Positions 45,375 through 54,017 are shown, counted from the first letter of the stretch. The stretch is 54,017 nt of DNA from Planctomycetaceae bacterium (GCA_014762625.1 JABURQ010000126.1:1-54017); one strand, 5' to 3'. Numbers and translations are program-made. The notes: generated from the letters alone by a model not told the origin.

Positions 45375-45430
45375 CGGCCTCTGCGAGGAGGCAGGAGAGA
45401 CTCTTTCGTCTCGATCCAGGAAACAGAACG

Positions 45431-46966
45431 ATGAACTCGAAACAAACATGGAAAGCGACCGCTTCCCAGGACAATCAGGTGATCATGGTCTCTGAAGAGA
45501 CCGCGTCTCATCGTGAAGAGAGGGCGACCTCCGCACTCTCTCCGGTGGCTTATAACGAATCGGTGATGCCTGCGCTGCGTCTGGTGCGTTCGTCGAGGCG
45601 GGCGCGCCTGGTGGGGCGAGCGCTGTTGTTGTTGTTGGTCGTTTCGACCGTGGTGATCGCGTTTGCTCCGTGGCAGCAATCCGTTCGCGGAGAAGGGCGG
45701 GTGGTGGCTTATTCACCACAGGCACGACCTCAGATTATCGAGGCTCCGATTAAAGGACGGATCGTCAGGTGGGGAGAAGGGGTGTACGAGAATGCACTCG
45801 TTCAAAAAGGACAGGTTATCGTCGAAGTTCAAGACCTCGATGCCGGTCTGCTAATGCGTCTTGAAGACCAACTGATGGCCACAGAACAATCGGTTGCGGC
45901 CCAACGGCAGGTGCTGACGGCCGCCGAAAACAATCTACTGGCTGCTGAAACGACGGTCGAGTCTTACGAAGCCCAAGTCCGCGCTTACACCCAGGTAAAA
46001 ACGCAAATTATTGCCGCCGCGCAGGCCTACGTCGATATGGCAGAAGAAAAACTGAAAGCTGAACAGAAAAATCTGGAGGAACTGGAAGCGGCTTTGTCTC
46101 AGGAAAAAGCGGATTACGATCGACAAAAGCAACTGTATGAGGAAAAGATCGTCTCCCAGTTGAAATACCAGATGGCGGAGCGGAAATATAAGGAAGCGGT
46201 GGCGAAAGTTGAGAAAGCGGAAGCGTACATCGAGGCGGCTCGCGACGAACTCGAAGGGAAGACACAGGAGCGAGAAGCCAAGACCCAGAAAGCACAGGTT
46301 GATATCGATTATGCAGAGGCCCAGTTGCGGAAGGGACGCGGTGAAATCGCCAAAGCCGAAAGCGAAGTCGCCAAAGCCAAATCCGAATTGAATAAAGCAA
46401 TCAAAATCAGCTCGGAAATGCAAACCAAACTGTCGCGACAACAAAGTCAGGTGGTGACGGCTCCGCTCGACGGTTATCTCCTGAATGTAATTTCGAATCA
46501 GGGGGGAGCGATGATCAAAGCCGGAGATCCTATCTGCACGATCGTCCCCGATACCGAAGATCGAGCGGTCGAGTTGATGCTGTCCGGGAACGATGTCCCG
46601 CTTGTGCATCCTGGCGAAGAAGTCCGTCTGCAATTTGAAGGCTGGCCGGCGGTTCAGTTCAGCGGCTGGCCTTCAGTCGCGGTGGGAACGTTCGGCGGTG
46701 AGGTGATTTCAGTCGATCAAACCGATGATCAGAAAGGACGCTTTCGGTGTCTGATTCTTCCTGAAGAGACCCATCAGCAGTGGCCGGAAGAGCGTTTTTT
46801 GCGCCAGGGGGTTCGAGCGAACGGCTGGGTGCTGCTCAATCGGGTCCCACTGTGGTGGGAGATCTGGCGGAAGCTGAATGGGTTCCCGCTGGTGATCGAC
46901 AGCCAAAGTCCGGATGCTAAAGGCAAAAAGTTTTCCAAATCCGCAAAGCTTGCCAAACCGAAGTGA
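45431..46966 (+). CDS. HlyD-family membrane fusion protein of the type I secretion set
   Basis: 511 residues; AGGAAA precedes the ATG. A cytoplasmic N-terminus of about 60 residues and one membrane anchor (L-L-L-L-L-V-V-S-T-V-V-I-A-F) are followed by a biotinyl-lipoyl-like segment (I-E-A-P-I-K-G-R-I-V). A very long coiled coil rich in Ala/Glu/Lys spans about 140-345, then V-T-A-P-L-D-G-Y-L-L-N-V-I-S and a beta-barrel domain; the tail is lysine-rich. It links the ABC exporter (56 bases upstream) to the TolC-like duct. Confidence 0.9.
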   Translation: MNSKQTWKATASQDNQVIMVSEETASHREERATSALSPVAYNESVMPALRLVRSSRRARLVGRALLLLLVVSTVVIAFAPWQQSVRGEGRVVAYSPQARPQIIEAPIKGRIVRWGEGVYENALVQKGQVIVEVQDLDAGLLMRLEDQLMATEQSVAAQRQVLTAAENNLLAAETTVESYEAQVRAYTQVKTQIIAAAQAYVDMAEEKLKAEQKNLEELEAALSQEKADYDRQKQLYEEKIVSQLKYQMAERKYKEAVAKVEKAEAYIEAARDELEGKTQEREAKTQKAQVDIDYAEAQLRKGRGEIAKAESEVAKAKSELNKAIKISSEMQTKLSRQQSQVVTAPLDGYLLNVISNQGGAMIKAGDPICTIVPDTEDRAVELMLSGNDVPLVHPGEEVRLQFEGWPAVQFSGWPSVAVGTFGGEVISVDQTDDQKGRFRCLILPEETHQQWPEERFLRQGVRANGWVLLNRVPLWWEIWRKLNGFPLVIDSQSPDAKGKKFSKSAKLAKPK

Positions 46967-47119
46967 ATCCCGCTCAAGGGGTTCCGGTCGTGTCGATTAT
47001 GACAATTACCGTTGCTGGAACGATTAACAAACCGTATTCATCAGGGGGATAGATTCAGCACGAGGGAGGCAGCGTTCGATGAGACATAAAAGCAACGGAT
47101 TGCGCACTGTTCTTCAGGG

Positions 47120-48745
47120 ATGAAACTCCAGCCGATGACGATCATTTCACGTCTATTCACGACTGTCCTGCTGTGTGGGGTGCTGCTAAACGCAGGGTGT
47201 CAGTCGACGAAGCAGCCTGCTTCGCCACAAGTCGCCCATCGCGAGCCGGCCTCTAAGGTAGACGTGGAAACGCGATCGCCGAATTCTGATCCCGACGACC
47301 AATTTTCCTCGGCGGAGGAAACCGGAGAGACAGCCTTATCGCTGGTCTCTCTGGAAGAGCCGGTACTGCTGCCGTTGCCGGAAGGGGAAGAGGCTGAAGT
47401 TGCTTACGAACTCGATGATGTGATCAACTCGGTCTACACCTCTTATCCACTACTCAAAGCGGCGCTCTACAATCGCAATATCGCGCAGGGGAACTATCTT
47501 TCCGCGCAGGGAAATTTCGACCTCAAGTTCAAAAGTGCGAGCGAGAATGGCCCCACCGGTTACTATCAGACCTACCGCAATAGCGTCGGCGTTGAACAGC
47601 CGATGATGTGGGGGGGGAGCGTATTCGGGGGATATCGGATCGGGCGCGGTGACTTTCAGCCGTGGTATCAGGAGCGCCAAACCAACGACGGCGGGGAATT
47701 CAAAGCGGGCGTCAGCGTCCCTTTGCTGAGAAATCGCGACATCGACGCCCGGCGGGCCGAACTCTGGAACTCGGCCTGGGGTACCCATATCGTCGAGCCG
47801 CAAATTCAGCAGGAACTGATCGACTTCATTTTCATGGCGTCGGATGCTTACTGGACATGGGTGGCTGCGGGTCAAAAGTATCAGATTCAGAAGCAATTGC
47901 TCGAACTGGCAATCACCCGGAACAAGGGAATCGAACGCGAAGTGCAACTCGGCTCGCGCGATCCTCCCGATCTCGAAGACAATAAGCGGTTGATCGTCTC
48001 TCGTGAAGCGAAAGTTATCGCCGCCCGACAGAAGTTCCAGCAGGCGAGCTACAAACTCTCCATCTTTTTGCGGGATGCGAACGGGGAACCGATTGTTCTT
48101 GGTGATGACAAACTTCCCACTTTTCCCGAACTGCCAGGTAACGATCTGCCTACGCTGGAAACCGATATTCAGACAGCTTATGCGAATCGTCCCGAGTTGA
48201 GGGAAATAGAAATCCTGAGAAAACAGGTCAACATCGAACGGAATCTCGCCGTGAATGACGCCTTGCCGAACGTCGATGCCGTTTTACTCGGCTCTCAAGA
48301 TGTCGGTGAGCCGACGAGTTCCAAGCGGGACAAATCGCAATTCGAGTTGGAAGCCGCCATTATGGTCGATGTTCCCTTACAACGTCGTAAGGCTCGTGGA
48401 AAACAGCAGTCACTCGCGGGTAAAGCGTCGCAACTGGTCGTCAAAACAGGGATGATTCAGGATAAAATCGTCGCCGAAATTCAAAACGTGCATGCGGGAC
48501 TGACGGCGACTTACGAAACCGTATTGAGAGCGCGAGAGTCGGTACGACTGGCCCGGTACATGGCGGAGGTCGAACGGAAGAAGTTTCTGGCGGGATCGAG
48601 CGATCTGCTGTCGCTCAATTTGCGCGAACAACAGGCCGCCTCCGCTGCCGAGACGGAAGTCGAAGCCTTACAGGAATACTTTCGGGCTCGGGCTGCGTAT
48701 CGGGCGGTGCTGGCGGAAGATGATCTGAGTGGACGCGTTCGATAA
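47120..48745 (+). CDS. TolC-family outer membrane lipoprotein of the type I secretion set
   Basis: 541 residues. A lipobox (L-L-N-A-G-C) is followed by a polar extension of about 80 residues ending in L-L-P-L-P-E-G-E-E, then the TolC domain (Y-L-S-A-Q-G-N-F-D-L-K-F-K near residue 125; V-D-V-P-L-Q-R-R-K-A-R-G-K near 415; R-K-K-F-L-A-G-S-S-D-L-L-S-L-N near 485). It would be the outer membrane exit for the ABC/HlyD pair. It follows the HlyD gene after a 153-base gap, so it may have its own promoter. Confidence 0.88.
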   Translation: MKLQPMTIISRLFTTVLLCGVLLNAGCQSTKQPASPQVAHREPASKVDVETRSPNSDPDDQFSSAEETGETALSLVSLEEPVLLPLPEGEEAEVAYELDDVINSVYTSYPLLKAALYNRNIAQGNYLSAQGNFDLKFKSASENGPTGYYQTYRNSVGVEQPMMWGGSVFGGYRIGRGDFQPWYQERQTNDGGEFKAGVSVPLLRNRDIDARRAELWNSAWGTHIVEPQIQQELIDFIFMASDAYWTWVAAGQKYQIQKQLLELAITRNKGIEREVQLGSRDPPDLEDNKRLIVSREAKVIAARQKFQQASYKLSIFLRDANGEPIVLGDDKLPTFPELPGNDLPTLETDIQTAYANRPELREIEILRKQVNIERNLAVNDALPNVDAVLLGSQDVGEPTSSKRDKSQFELEAAIMVDVPLQRRKARGKQQSLAGKASQLVVKTGMIQDKIVAEIQNVHAGLTATYETVLRARESVRLARYMAEVERKKFLAGSSDLLSLNLREQQAASAAETEVEALQEYFRARAAYRAVLAEDDLSGRVR

Positions 48746-48857
48746 ATTGTTCTCCCAAAAAACACCTGAATCGGCTTATCTCTCTGTGTCAGTTCCAGTA
48801 ATATTAGAGCACGCTCCGACTCTCATCGCGCGATGAACTCAATAGAAACTGAACCTT

Positions 48858-49760
48858 ATGGATTGGCTCAATTATCATCACTTGCTTTATTTCTGGGTGG
48901 TTGCGAGAGAAGGATCGGTCACTCGAGCCAGCGAACTCTTGCATCTCGCTCAGCCGACCATCAGCGGTCAGCTCAAAAAGCTTGAAGACTCACTCGGCGA
49001 GAAGTTATACGAGAGGGTGGGACGCGAACTGGTGCTGACCGAGACGGGGAAAACCGTTTATAAGTACGCGTCCGAAATCTTCTCCCTCGGCCAGGAATTG
49101 CAGGAAGTCTTGAAAGGGAATCCCAGTGGTCGGCCCACCAAGTTCAGTGTGGGGATTCCGGATGTGATGCCAAAGCTAATTGCCTATCGATTGATTGAGC
49201 CCGTTCTGAAAGAATTCCGGGACGAGATTCAGGTCAGTTGTCAGGAAGGACATCAGAATGATTTGTTGGCGATGCTCGCCACTCACGATCTCGATGTCGT
49301 TCTAACTGATGCGCCGGCGGGCTCTCTGGTCCGCATCAAAGCGTTCAATCACCTGTTGGGAGAATGCGGCGTGGGGATTTTCGGGTCTCGGGAACTTTAT
49401 AACCGACTCCACAAAAATTTTCCGCATTCCGTCGCCAACGCCTGCTTTTTTCTCCCCTCCGAGCACACGGCGTTACGCGCTTCGTTTGACCGCTGGCAGA
49501 TGGAGATGGAAATCCCGGTTCGCATCCTGGGAGAATTTGACGATACGGCACTGATGAAAGTATTCGCCGAGAACGAGCAAGGGTTGACCGTCGCTCCGTT
49601 GGCGATTCGCAACGATCTCGAATCCCAATACGGTTTGAAGCTGGTGGGGGAAATCGCCGGAGCGCAGGAGCAATTTTACGCCATCTCGGTCGAGCGAAAA
49701 CTGAAACATCCCGCAGTGATGTTGCTCTCCGAAGCGGCTCGAACCACCGTCTTTATGTGA
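48858..49760 (+). CDS. nhaR: LysR-family regulator, NhaR-like
   Basis: 300 residues. The helix-turn-helix lies in the first 60 (L-N-Y-H-H-L-L-Y-F-W-V-V-A-R-E-G-S-V; Q-P-T-I-S-G-Q-L-K-K-L-E). The effector domain carries I-L-G-E-F-D-D-T-A-L-M-K near residue 220 and a closing K-H-P-A-V-M. These blocks match the NhaR subgroup, which in other bacteria responds to sodium and controls antiporter or adhesin genes. No antiporter adjoins. Its 3' end overlaps that of the convergent cyclase gene by eight bases. Confidence 0.85.
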   Translation: MDWLNYHHLLYFWVVAREGSVTRASELLHLAQPTISGQLKKLEDSLGEKLYERVGRELVLTETGKTVYKYASEIFSLGQELQEVLKGNPSGRPTKFSVGIPDVMPKLIAYRLIEPVLKEFRDEIQVSCQEGHQNDLLAMLATHDLDVVLTDAPAGSLVRIKAFNHLLGECGVGIFGSRELYNRLHKNFPHSVANACFFLPSEHTALRASFDRWQMEMEIPVRILGEFDDTALMKVFAENEQGLTVAPLAIRNDLESQYGLKLVGEIAGAQEQFYAISVERKLKHPAVMLLSEAARTTVFM

Positions 49761-51906
49761 GCGATGTGGTTCCCGCGGTGCGAACTTGCTGTCGATATTG
49801 CCCCAACGCCCATAGCGGGAAGGTCAAGCAGTAATAGTGGTACTTGAGGTAGAAGACTTTCGGGAATCCAGTTCCTGTAAACCACTCTTCGTCCCAGGAA
49901 CCGTCGTCCTTCTGCGTGGAAAGCAGGTATTCGACGCCTCGATGGACCGCCTCGGAATCCGCATAACCCGCGGCCATCAAGCCGAGTAATGCCCAGGCGG
50001 TTTGAGACGCGGTGGTCGGCCCCTGTCCGCGGAGAGAAGGATCGTCGTAACTGCGGGCTGTCTCGCCCCAGCCGCCGTTCTCCTGCTGATGGTCGAGGAA
50101 CCATTGGGCTCCTCGCTGAATGCGCGGATCGTCGACGGGAATCCCGATGTTTGTCAGTCCTACCAGAACCTGCCAGGTGCCGTAGATGTAATTGACTCCC
50201 CAGCGTCCAAACCAGGCGCCGTCTTCTTCCTGTTCCGACCAGATGTAATCGAGCGCTTTCTGAATCGATGGATGGCGTCGGTCCCAATCGACTTCCGCCA
50301 GCATTTCCAGAACTCGGGATGAAATATCGGCCCAGCTTGGGTCGATCATCGCGTTGTGATCGGCAAAAGGCACTTTCGTGAATACCTCGCGGGTGTTGTC
50401 CCGATCGAACGCGCCCCAGCCGCCGTCTCGATTCTGCATGCACAACACCCACTCGATCGCCCGCTTCATCGCCGGTAACGCCGCGGACGCCAGATCGACA
50501 TCGTCGAGCGCCGAGATATTGTGATGAGCGGTTCCCGAGACGACCGCGACGGCGTCTTTATCGTCTTCGTGCGGCGACCAGCCCTGTTCGAGCCACTGGA
50601 CCTGGTAACTCTGTCCCGGTTCGTGCGGCAGACACTTCCAGAGAGCCATTGTGACCATGATCGAGTCGTCCACGTCGGGATAGAACTCGTTGTTGAATTC
50701 GAAGTACCAACCGCCGGGTGCCTGTTTTGGCGACCGTAGCGACCAGTCTCCTTTTGCTTTCACTTCTTTGGAGAGTAACCAGCGAACAGCTTTTCGCAGC
50801 GCGGGATGTTCGGCAGAGAGTCCCGACTCCCGCATGGCGATCGTCGTGATGGCGGTATCCCAGACCGGTGATTTGCACGGCTGCAACCGCGTCCGGTCTC
50901 CCTGAGTAATCTGAAGTTTTTCCAGTTCCTGCAACTGCTGTTGGACTTCAGGAGAATCCTGCACGTAGCCGAGACATCGTAAACCGACGATCGACCAGAT
51001 AATCGGCGGGAAGATGGCTCCCATGCCGTCTGATTTCTCGAAACGGTCCAGCATCCACTGTTCGGCTTTTTTGACGGCGGTTTTTCGCAGCGGTTTCAAT
51101 CCGAGGCGGTCACAGAATTTGTAGGTGCGATCGACTCGAGCGAAGAACTTGTGCCAGTCGATCCGCGTCGGCTGTTTCAGTTCGTCCACCACTTTGGAAG
51201 GAGGCATCGTGACTGGGAGGTTCTCAGGGCCGTGATGAAACAGTTCATCGATCTGCCATTCGTCCGGCAATTGTCGCTCGGGTTTGAAATGCCACAACAG
51301 CGACAACGGTACGATGATCGTTCGCGACCAGGAGGACATTTCGTAAATATTGAACGGCATCCAACTCGGCAGCAGAATCAACTCAGGAGGAACCGCGGGG
51401 ACCTGGTGATAGCCGATGATCCCCAACAGCGCGAGGTAATAACGCGTGAAACTATTGACGGTTTCTGCTCCACCGGCGGCGAGAATCGCGTCTTTGGCGC
51501 GGACCATGTACTCCGCATTTGGATCGTGACCGGCGATCTTGAGCGCAAAGTACGCTTTCACCGAGGAACTGATTTCCAAAGGCCCGCCAGGATAGAGCGA
51601 CCAGCCTCCATCCTCGTTCTGCTGATCGAGCATGTGATTCGCGCACCGTTGGAAGACCGGTTCCTGTTCGAGGCCAAGCCAGACCAGCAGCAGCATATAT
51701 TCCGATTCGAGGATCGTATCCCCTTCGAGTTCCCCGACCCAGTAGCCATCCTGAGACTGACGCTCGATCAGATACTGCTGCGTTTTTTGAATCGCTGCAT
51801 CGAGCGAGGTCGAACCGGGATCAGTGGTCATGAATCGCGAGGTGGATGGGGCGGTCGTGGAGAAATCAAAACGCGATCCGTGCGAATCGGGCAGGCCTGA
51901 ACTCAT
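49753..51906 (-). CDS. shc: Squalene-hopene cyclase
   Basis: 717 residues from ATG 51906 (the frame stays open 93 codons further upstream, over low-complexity sequence). The enzyme folds squalene into hopene for hopanoid membranes. Evidence: repeated QW motifs (Q-D-G-Y-W-V-G-E-L, Q-N-E-D-G-G-W-S-L, Q-N-R-D-G-G-W-G-A-F, Q-E-N-G-G-W-G-E); the protonation motif D-V-D-D-S-I-M near residue 410; and G-T-W-Q-V-L-V-G-L. The D-V-D-D form indicates a hopene rather than sterol cyclase. A polar insert (S-P-H-E-D-D-K-D-A-V-A-V-V-S-G-T-A-H-H) follows the catalytic motif. It overlaps the nhaR 3' end by eight bases. Confidence 0.93.
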   Translation of the reverse strand: MSSGLPDSHGSRFDFSTTAPSTSRFMTTDPGSTSLDAAIQKTQQYLIERQSQDGYWVGELEGDTILESEYMLLLVWLGLEQEPVFQRCANHMLDQQNEDGGWSLYPGGPLEISSSVKAYFALKIAGHDPNAEYMVRAKDAILAAGGAETVNSFTRYYLALLGIIGYHQVPAVPPELILLPSWMPFNIYEMSSWSRTIIVPLSLLWHFKPERQLPDEWQIDELFHHGPENLPVTMPPSKVVDELKQPTRIDWHKFFARVDRTYKFCDRLGLKPLRKTAVKKAEQWMLDRFEKSDGMGAIFPPIIWSIVGLRCLGYVQDSPEVQQQLQELEKLQITQGDRTRLQPCKSPVWDTAITTIAMRESGLSAEHPALRKAVRWLLSKEVKAKGDWSLRSPKQAPGGWYFEFNNEFYPDVDDSIMVTMALWKCLPHEPGQSYQVQWLEQGWSPHEDDKDAVAVVSGTAHHNISALDDVDLASAALPAMKRAIEWVLCMQNRDGGWGAFDRDNTREVFTKVPFADHNAMIDPSWADISSRVLEMLAEVDWDRRHPSIQKALDYIWSEQEEDGAWFGRWGVNYIYGTWQVLVGLTNIGIPVDDPRIQRGAQWFLDHQQENGGWGETARSYDDPSLRGQGPTTASQTAWALLGLMAAGYADSEAVHRGVEYLLSTQKDDGSWDEEWFTGTGFPKVFYLKYHYYCLTFPLWALGQYRQQVRTAGTTSLT

Positions 51907-52091
51907 TTCAGGAAGTCCCTTTGTCGAAATGTGGCTGGTCGATCCCCTCCGGAATCGGTGAATGTCCGGGACTCCATTGTCGAGACCGAACTTGCGTGCA
52001 GGTCGTATGTTAAGGTGGATGCCGGAATCCGACAAGAGGAAATAAAACTGACTGTCTATCAGGTTCGTTTTACACAGCGACGCCGCAATTA

Positions 52092-53255
52092 TCACACCCG
52101 CGGAGTGTTGAAGCCGATGAACTTTTTCGGCGTTTCGTCTTCCATGCGAATCCGAAACATTCCCAATGCCTCGTCCCAGTCCCAATGGCCGGAGTCGAGA
52201 TAGTTCAGCACGAGTTGCTTTTTAATCTCGTCCAGCTCCGCGAAGCTGAGTCCGCCCGTTTCTTCGACCGCCCGGTCGAGGGGCAATTGACCGGCAATCT
52301 CTCGGGGCCAGTATTTGCTCATGAAATCACGACGCAAATCCGGGTTGGGAGCAGAAAAGTGAATCATATGGTCGATGCGACCGGGTCTCCGAAACGCCGG
52401 GTCGAGATCGTCGATTCCCGCGTTGGTGGTAAAGAGATAGACGACTCCCTGCCTGACGCGAATGCCGTCGAGCTCAGACAGAAACCGCGACTGTTCGAGA
52501 TTTGAGATGCCATCTTCGCGGTTGCGCAGCGCGTGATCCAGATCATCGAACAGGACGAATCCCGGTCGATCCAGGTCAAACAAACGCGATGCCTGGCCGT
52601 GTCCGCACATATTCTGATACTGATCCGAGGAGACCGTCCGCCATTCGTAACCGAGACGATCTGCTTCCGATTCCAGCCATCGGCAAGCAGTTGTCTTTCC
52701 ATTGCCGGGGGCTCCCATCAGCAGAACACCTCGTTTGAGCGACACGCCGAAACGTTGCAACGCTTCTTCACCCCGCTGCAGAAAGCCGATGGTGTTTCTC
52801 CACAGACGATTGAAGTCGGACTCAGTCATTAACGGCGGTTGAGCGGTCGGCTGCAGTTTGAGCATCCGCCGCAGATCGCGATAGAAGGGGAGATAATCTT
52901 TGGCGGCGATCACCCAGAATTCATCGAACGAGCTACTTCGATCTTGATCGATGTCGTTGCAGATTTGGAGGACGCGATAATCGCGATCGCCGAAACGGAT
53001 CTGGCAATCGTGAATGCCGAATTCGAGCGTACGACCTTTGCGATTCGGCGTAAACGTGCGAATGGGGGGTAATCCCCGCAGGCCGAGAGTCCGCGAAGAT
53101 TTCATCTGCCGCAGCAGTTGGCTTTTCACGTCATAGAGAAGCGTAAAGCCGCGCACTGGTTCTCCCATCAACTCTTCGCTGAAGGAAAGATATTCCTGAT
53201 ACTGCCGAGTGACATCTTGCAGAGGCGTCAAATTGTCGCAATGTGTGTCGTTCAT
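52092..53255 (-). CDS. AAA-family ATPase
   Basis: 387 residues. An N-terminal domain of about 150 residues of unknown type (F-W-V-I-A-A-K-D-Y-L-P-F-Y-R) precedes the AAA module: Walker A G-A-P-G-N-G-K-T-T near residue 180, Walker B F-V-L-F-D-D-L-D near 232, sensor 1 Y-L-F-T-T-N-A, and arginine fingers in F-R-R-P-G-R-I-D. It resembles BCS1/spastin-like ATPases that remodel proteins. It lies upstream of the cyclase in the same direction, with 185 bases between, so a shared transcript is possible but not shown. Confidence 0.88.
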   Translation of the reverse strand: MNDTHCDNLTPLQDVTRQYQEYLSFSEELMGEPVRGFTLLYDVKSQLLRQMKSSRTLGLRGLPPIRTFTPNRKGRTLEFGIHDCQIRFGDRDYRVLQICNDIDQDRSSSFDEFWVIAAKDYLPFYRDLRRMLKLQPTAQPPLMTESDFNRLWRNTIGFLQRGEEALQRFGVSLKRGVLLMGAPGNGKTTACRWLESEADRLGYEWRTVSSDQYQNMCGHGQASRLFDLDRPGFVLFDDLDHALRNREDGISNLEQSRFLSELDGIRVRQGVVYLFTTNAGIDDLDPAFRRPGRIDHMIHFSAPNPDLRRDFMSKYWPREIAGQLPLDRAVEETGGLSFAELDEIKKQLVLNYLDSGHWDWDEALGMFRIRMEDETPKKFIGFNTPRV

Positions 53256-53581
53256 ACCGGCCCAGACACCGGATTTGGCTGGCAGGTTCGACCGGTAAAT
53301 CGCCTGAAAACCAGGAGAGTGTTGAGTTTTCAGTGTTCAGTATTAAGTGTTGTGGGGCGTAGGGGCCGCTGTGCGGACCATCGTCTTGACTCGCGCAAAG
53401 CCGCGAAGACCCAAAGAAAAATGGCCACGGATGAAACGGAGCAAACGGATTTTCGCGGAGATTTGACGAAACTATCTCACAATTGAACATTCCCTCTGAA
53501 AATAGCAATCTTCACAAAATGCTGTCAGCAAGGTTAGAATACAATACAGTTTTTGCAATAATCCGCATCAATCAGCTAGCC
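53256..53581. other. Non-coding stretch with repeat-like sequence
   Basis: No gene. 53386-53418 (CTCGCGCAAAGCCGCGAAGA and onwards) and 53421-53452 (CCACGGATGAAACGGAGCAA and onwards) resemble dispersed non-coding motifs common in planctomycete and verrucomicrobial genomes. The frame through it gives the lysine/arginine-rich nonsense typical of such repeats. It must also hold the promoter of the AAA ATPase gene. Confidence 0.4.
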
Positions 53582-53911
53582 ATGCGATTCTCCAAAGCCC
53601 ATCTTGACAGTGACACCTATCTTCGTCGCCTGCTCTACGCACAGTTAGCGTGCGCTGCCCTGGCGGTCGGTTTTGGAAGCATGGATCGCTTTTCAAACGG
53701 CAGTGTCTTTGAAAAAACCATCAAGAGCATTCCCTTCGTTTTGGACATCCTGGCTATGGGTTGTTTGTTCTCGGTTGTATTGTTTCCCATCGCCGCCATC
53801 GTGATTTGCACTCGTCTGCAAACATCCGCAGGAACGACACTGATCTCATGGAGCCTCAGTGCAATACTTTCCTGGGTGACACTTTATGGTCTGCTGCCTA
53901 GTGTCCAATAG
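53582..53911 (+). CDS. Small membrane protein, unknown function
   Basis: 109 residues from ATG 53582; ATG 53519 or TTG 53483 would extend it. Three hydrophobic segments: L-A-C-A-A-L-A-V-G-F-G, L-A-M-G-C-L-F-S-V-V-L-F-P-I-A-A-I-V-I and I-S-W-S-L-S-A-I-L-S-W-V-T-L. No family is recognised and the ribosome site is weak. The remaining bases to the window end hold no gene. Confidence 0.4.
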   Translation: MRFSKAHLDSDTYLRRLLYAQLACAALAVGFGSMDRFSNGSVFEKTIKSIPFVLDILAMGCLFSVVLFPIAAIVICTRLQTSAGTTLISWSLSAILSWVTLYGLLPSVQ

Positions 53912-54017
53912 ACCAAAGAGAATCCTCAGGCTGAGCTCGGCTTTCTGATAGTGACTCCTCCCCCCCTCCCCGGAAACTCGCTATCGCTCGCTACCGACCC
54001 TCCCCCATTCTGGTGGA

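Noticed and set aside
45935-46633. A 232-codon minus-strand frame rich in Phe and Leu
   Set aside because: It mirrors the Lys/Glu codons of the HlyD coiled coil, which become Phe/Leu codons on the opposite strand.
51151-51900. A 249-codon plus-strand open frame
   Set aside because: Antisense to squalene-hopene cyclase; no family features.
1-54017. CRISPR arrays, rRNA genes, complete insertion sequences, prophage genes
   Set aside because: None seen: no regularly spaced repeats, no transposase or integrase frames, and no rRNA-like conserved stretches.

Overview
The window looks like a planctomycete chromosome segment. Several planctomycete hallmarks occur together: a DUF1559 prepilin-like protein with the FTLIELLV leader and a C-terminal R-H-x-G-G-x-N-V-L-x-x-D-G block; a DUF1080 protein; an ECF sigma factor, FecR-type anti-sigma and giant WD40 lipoprotein in one operon; an alternative complex III (ACIII) plus cytochrome c oxidase operon; squalene-hopene cyclase; and several lipoprotein TolC-like proteins. 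This assignment rests on gene content only; no rRNA lies in the window.

Layout. 1-5.8 kb: the tail of an upstream gene with a strong terminator, a frameshifted sulfotransferase, an exported esterase, a small membrane protein, an orphan TolC-like lipoprotein and an exported DUF1080 protein. 6.0-12.9 kb (minus strand): a tight operon, ECF sigma factor > FecR > WD40 lipoprotein > DUF1559 prepilin > anchored beta-sandwich protein, whose first four genes are joined by ATGA or 8-base stop/start overlaps. 12.9-13.5 kb: a geneless stretch with three copies of a 19-base inverted-repeat-like sequence. 13.5-26.1 kb: a respiratory block with type II NADH dehydrogenase, a glucoamylase remnant, SCO1 (plus strand), and a minus-strand operon actB'-actC-actD-actE-actF-orfX-coxB-coxA-coxC-coxD. 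This operon is visibly broken: actA is absent, actB is 5'-truncated at a junction with a DUF1080 fragment and also frameshifted at a G8 tract, orfX has an in-frame TAG, coxB has an extra G in a G7 tract, and coxA has an in-frame TAA.

26.1-33.6 kb: a zinc-ribbon membrane protein, then a divergent efflux set (TolC-like outer membrane lipoprotein against membrane fusion protein plus RND pump). 33.9-35 kb: tRNA-Asn and a partner-switching pair (HATPase kinase and STAS protein). 35.4-39.7 kb: M3 oligopeptidase, metX, ribosomal protein bL27 and a planctomycete-type exported protein. 40-42.8 kb: a serine/threonine kinase with a zinc ribbon divergent from a CPBP membrane protease. 43.2-49.8 kb: a complete type I secretion-like set (ABC exporter with C39-like domain and degenerate ATPase motifs, HlyD adaptor, TolC-like lipoprotein) followed by a NhaR-like LysR regulator. 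49.8-53.3 kb: squalene-hopene cyclase and an AAA ATPase (minus strand). The right edge carries a small membrane protein and repeat-like non-coding DNA.

The most striking feature is the decaying ACIII-oxidase operon. Its lesions are of four kinds (deletion junction, homopolymer frameshifts, nonsense codons, missing subunit), while the flanking NADH dehydrogenase and SCO genes are intact. The simplest reading is a redundant or recently dispensable copy of this respiratory module. Homopolymer sequencing error could explain only the two G-tract frameshifts. The most system-like unit is the five-gene sigma/FecR/WD40/prepilin operon.
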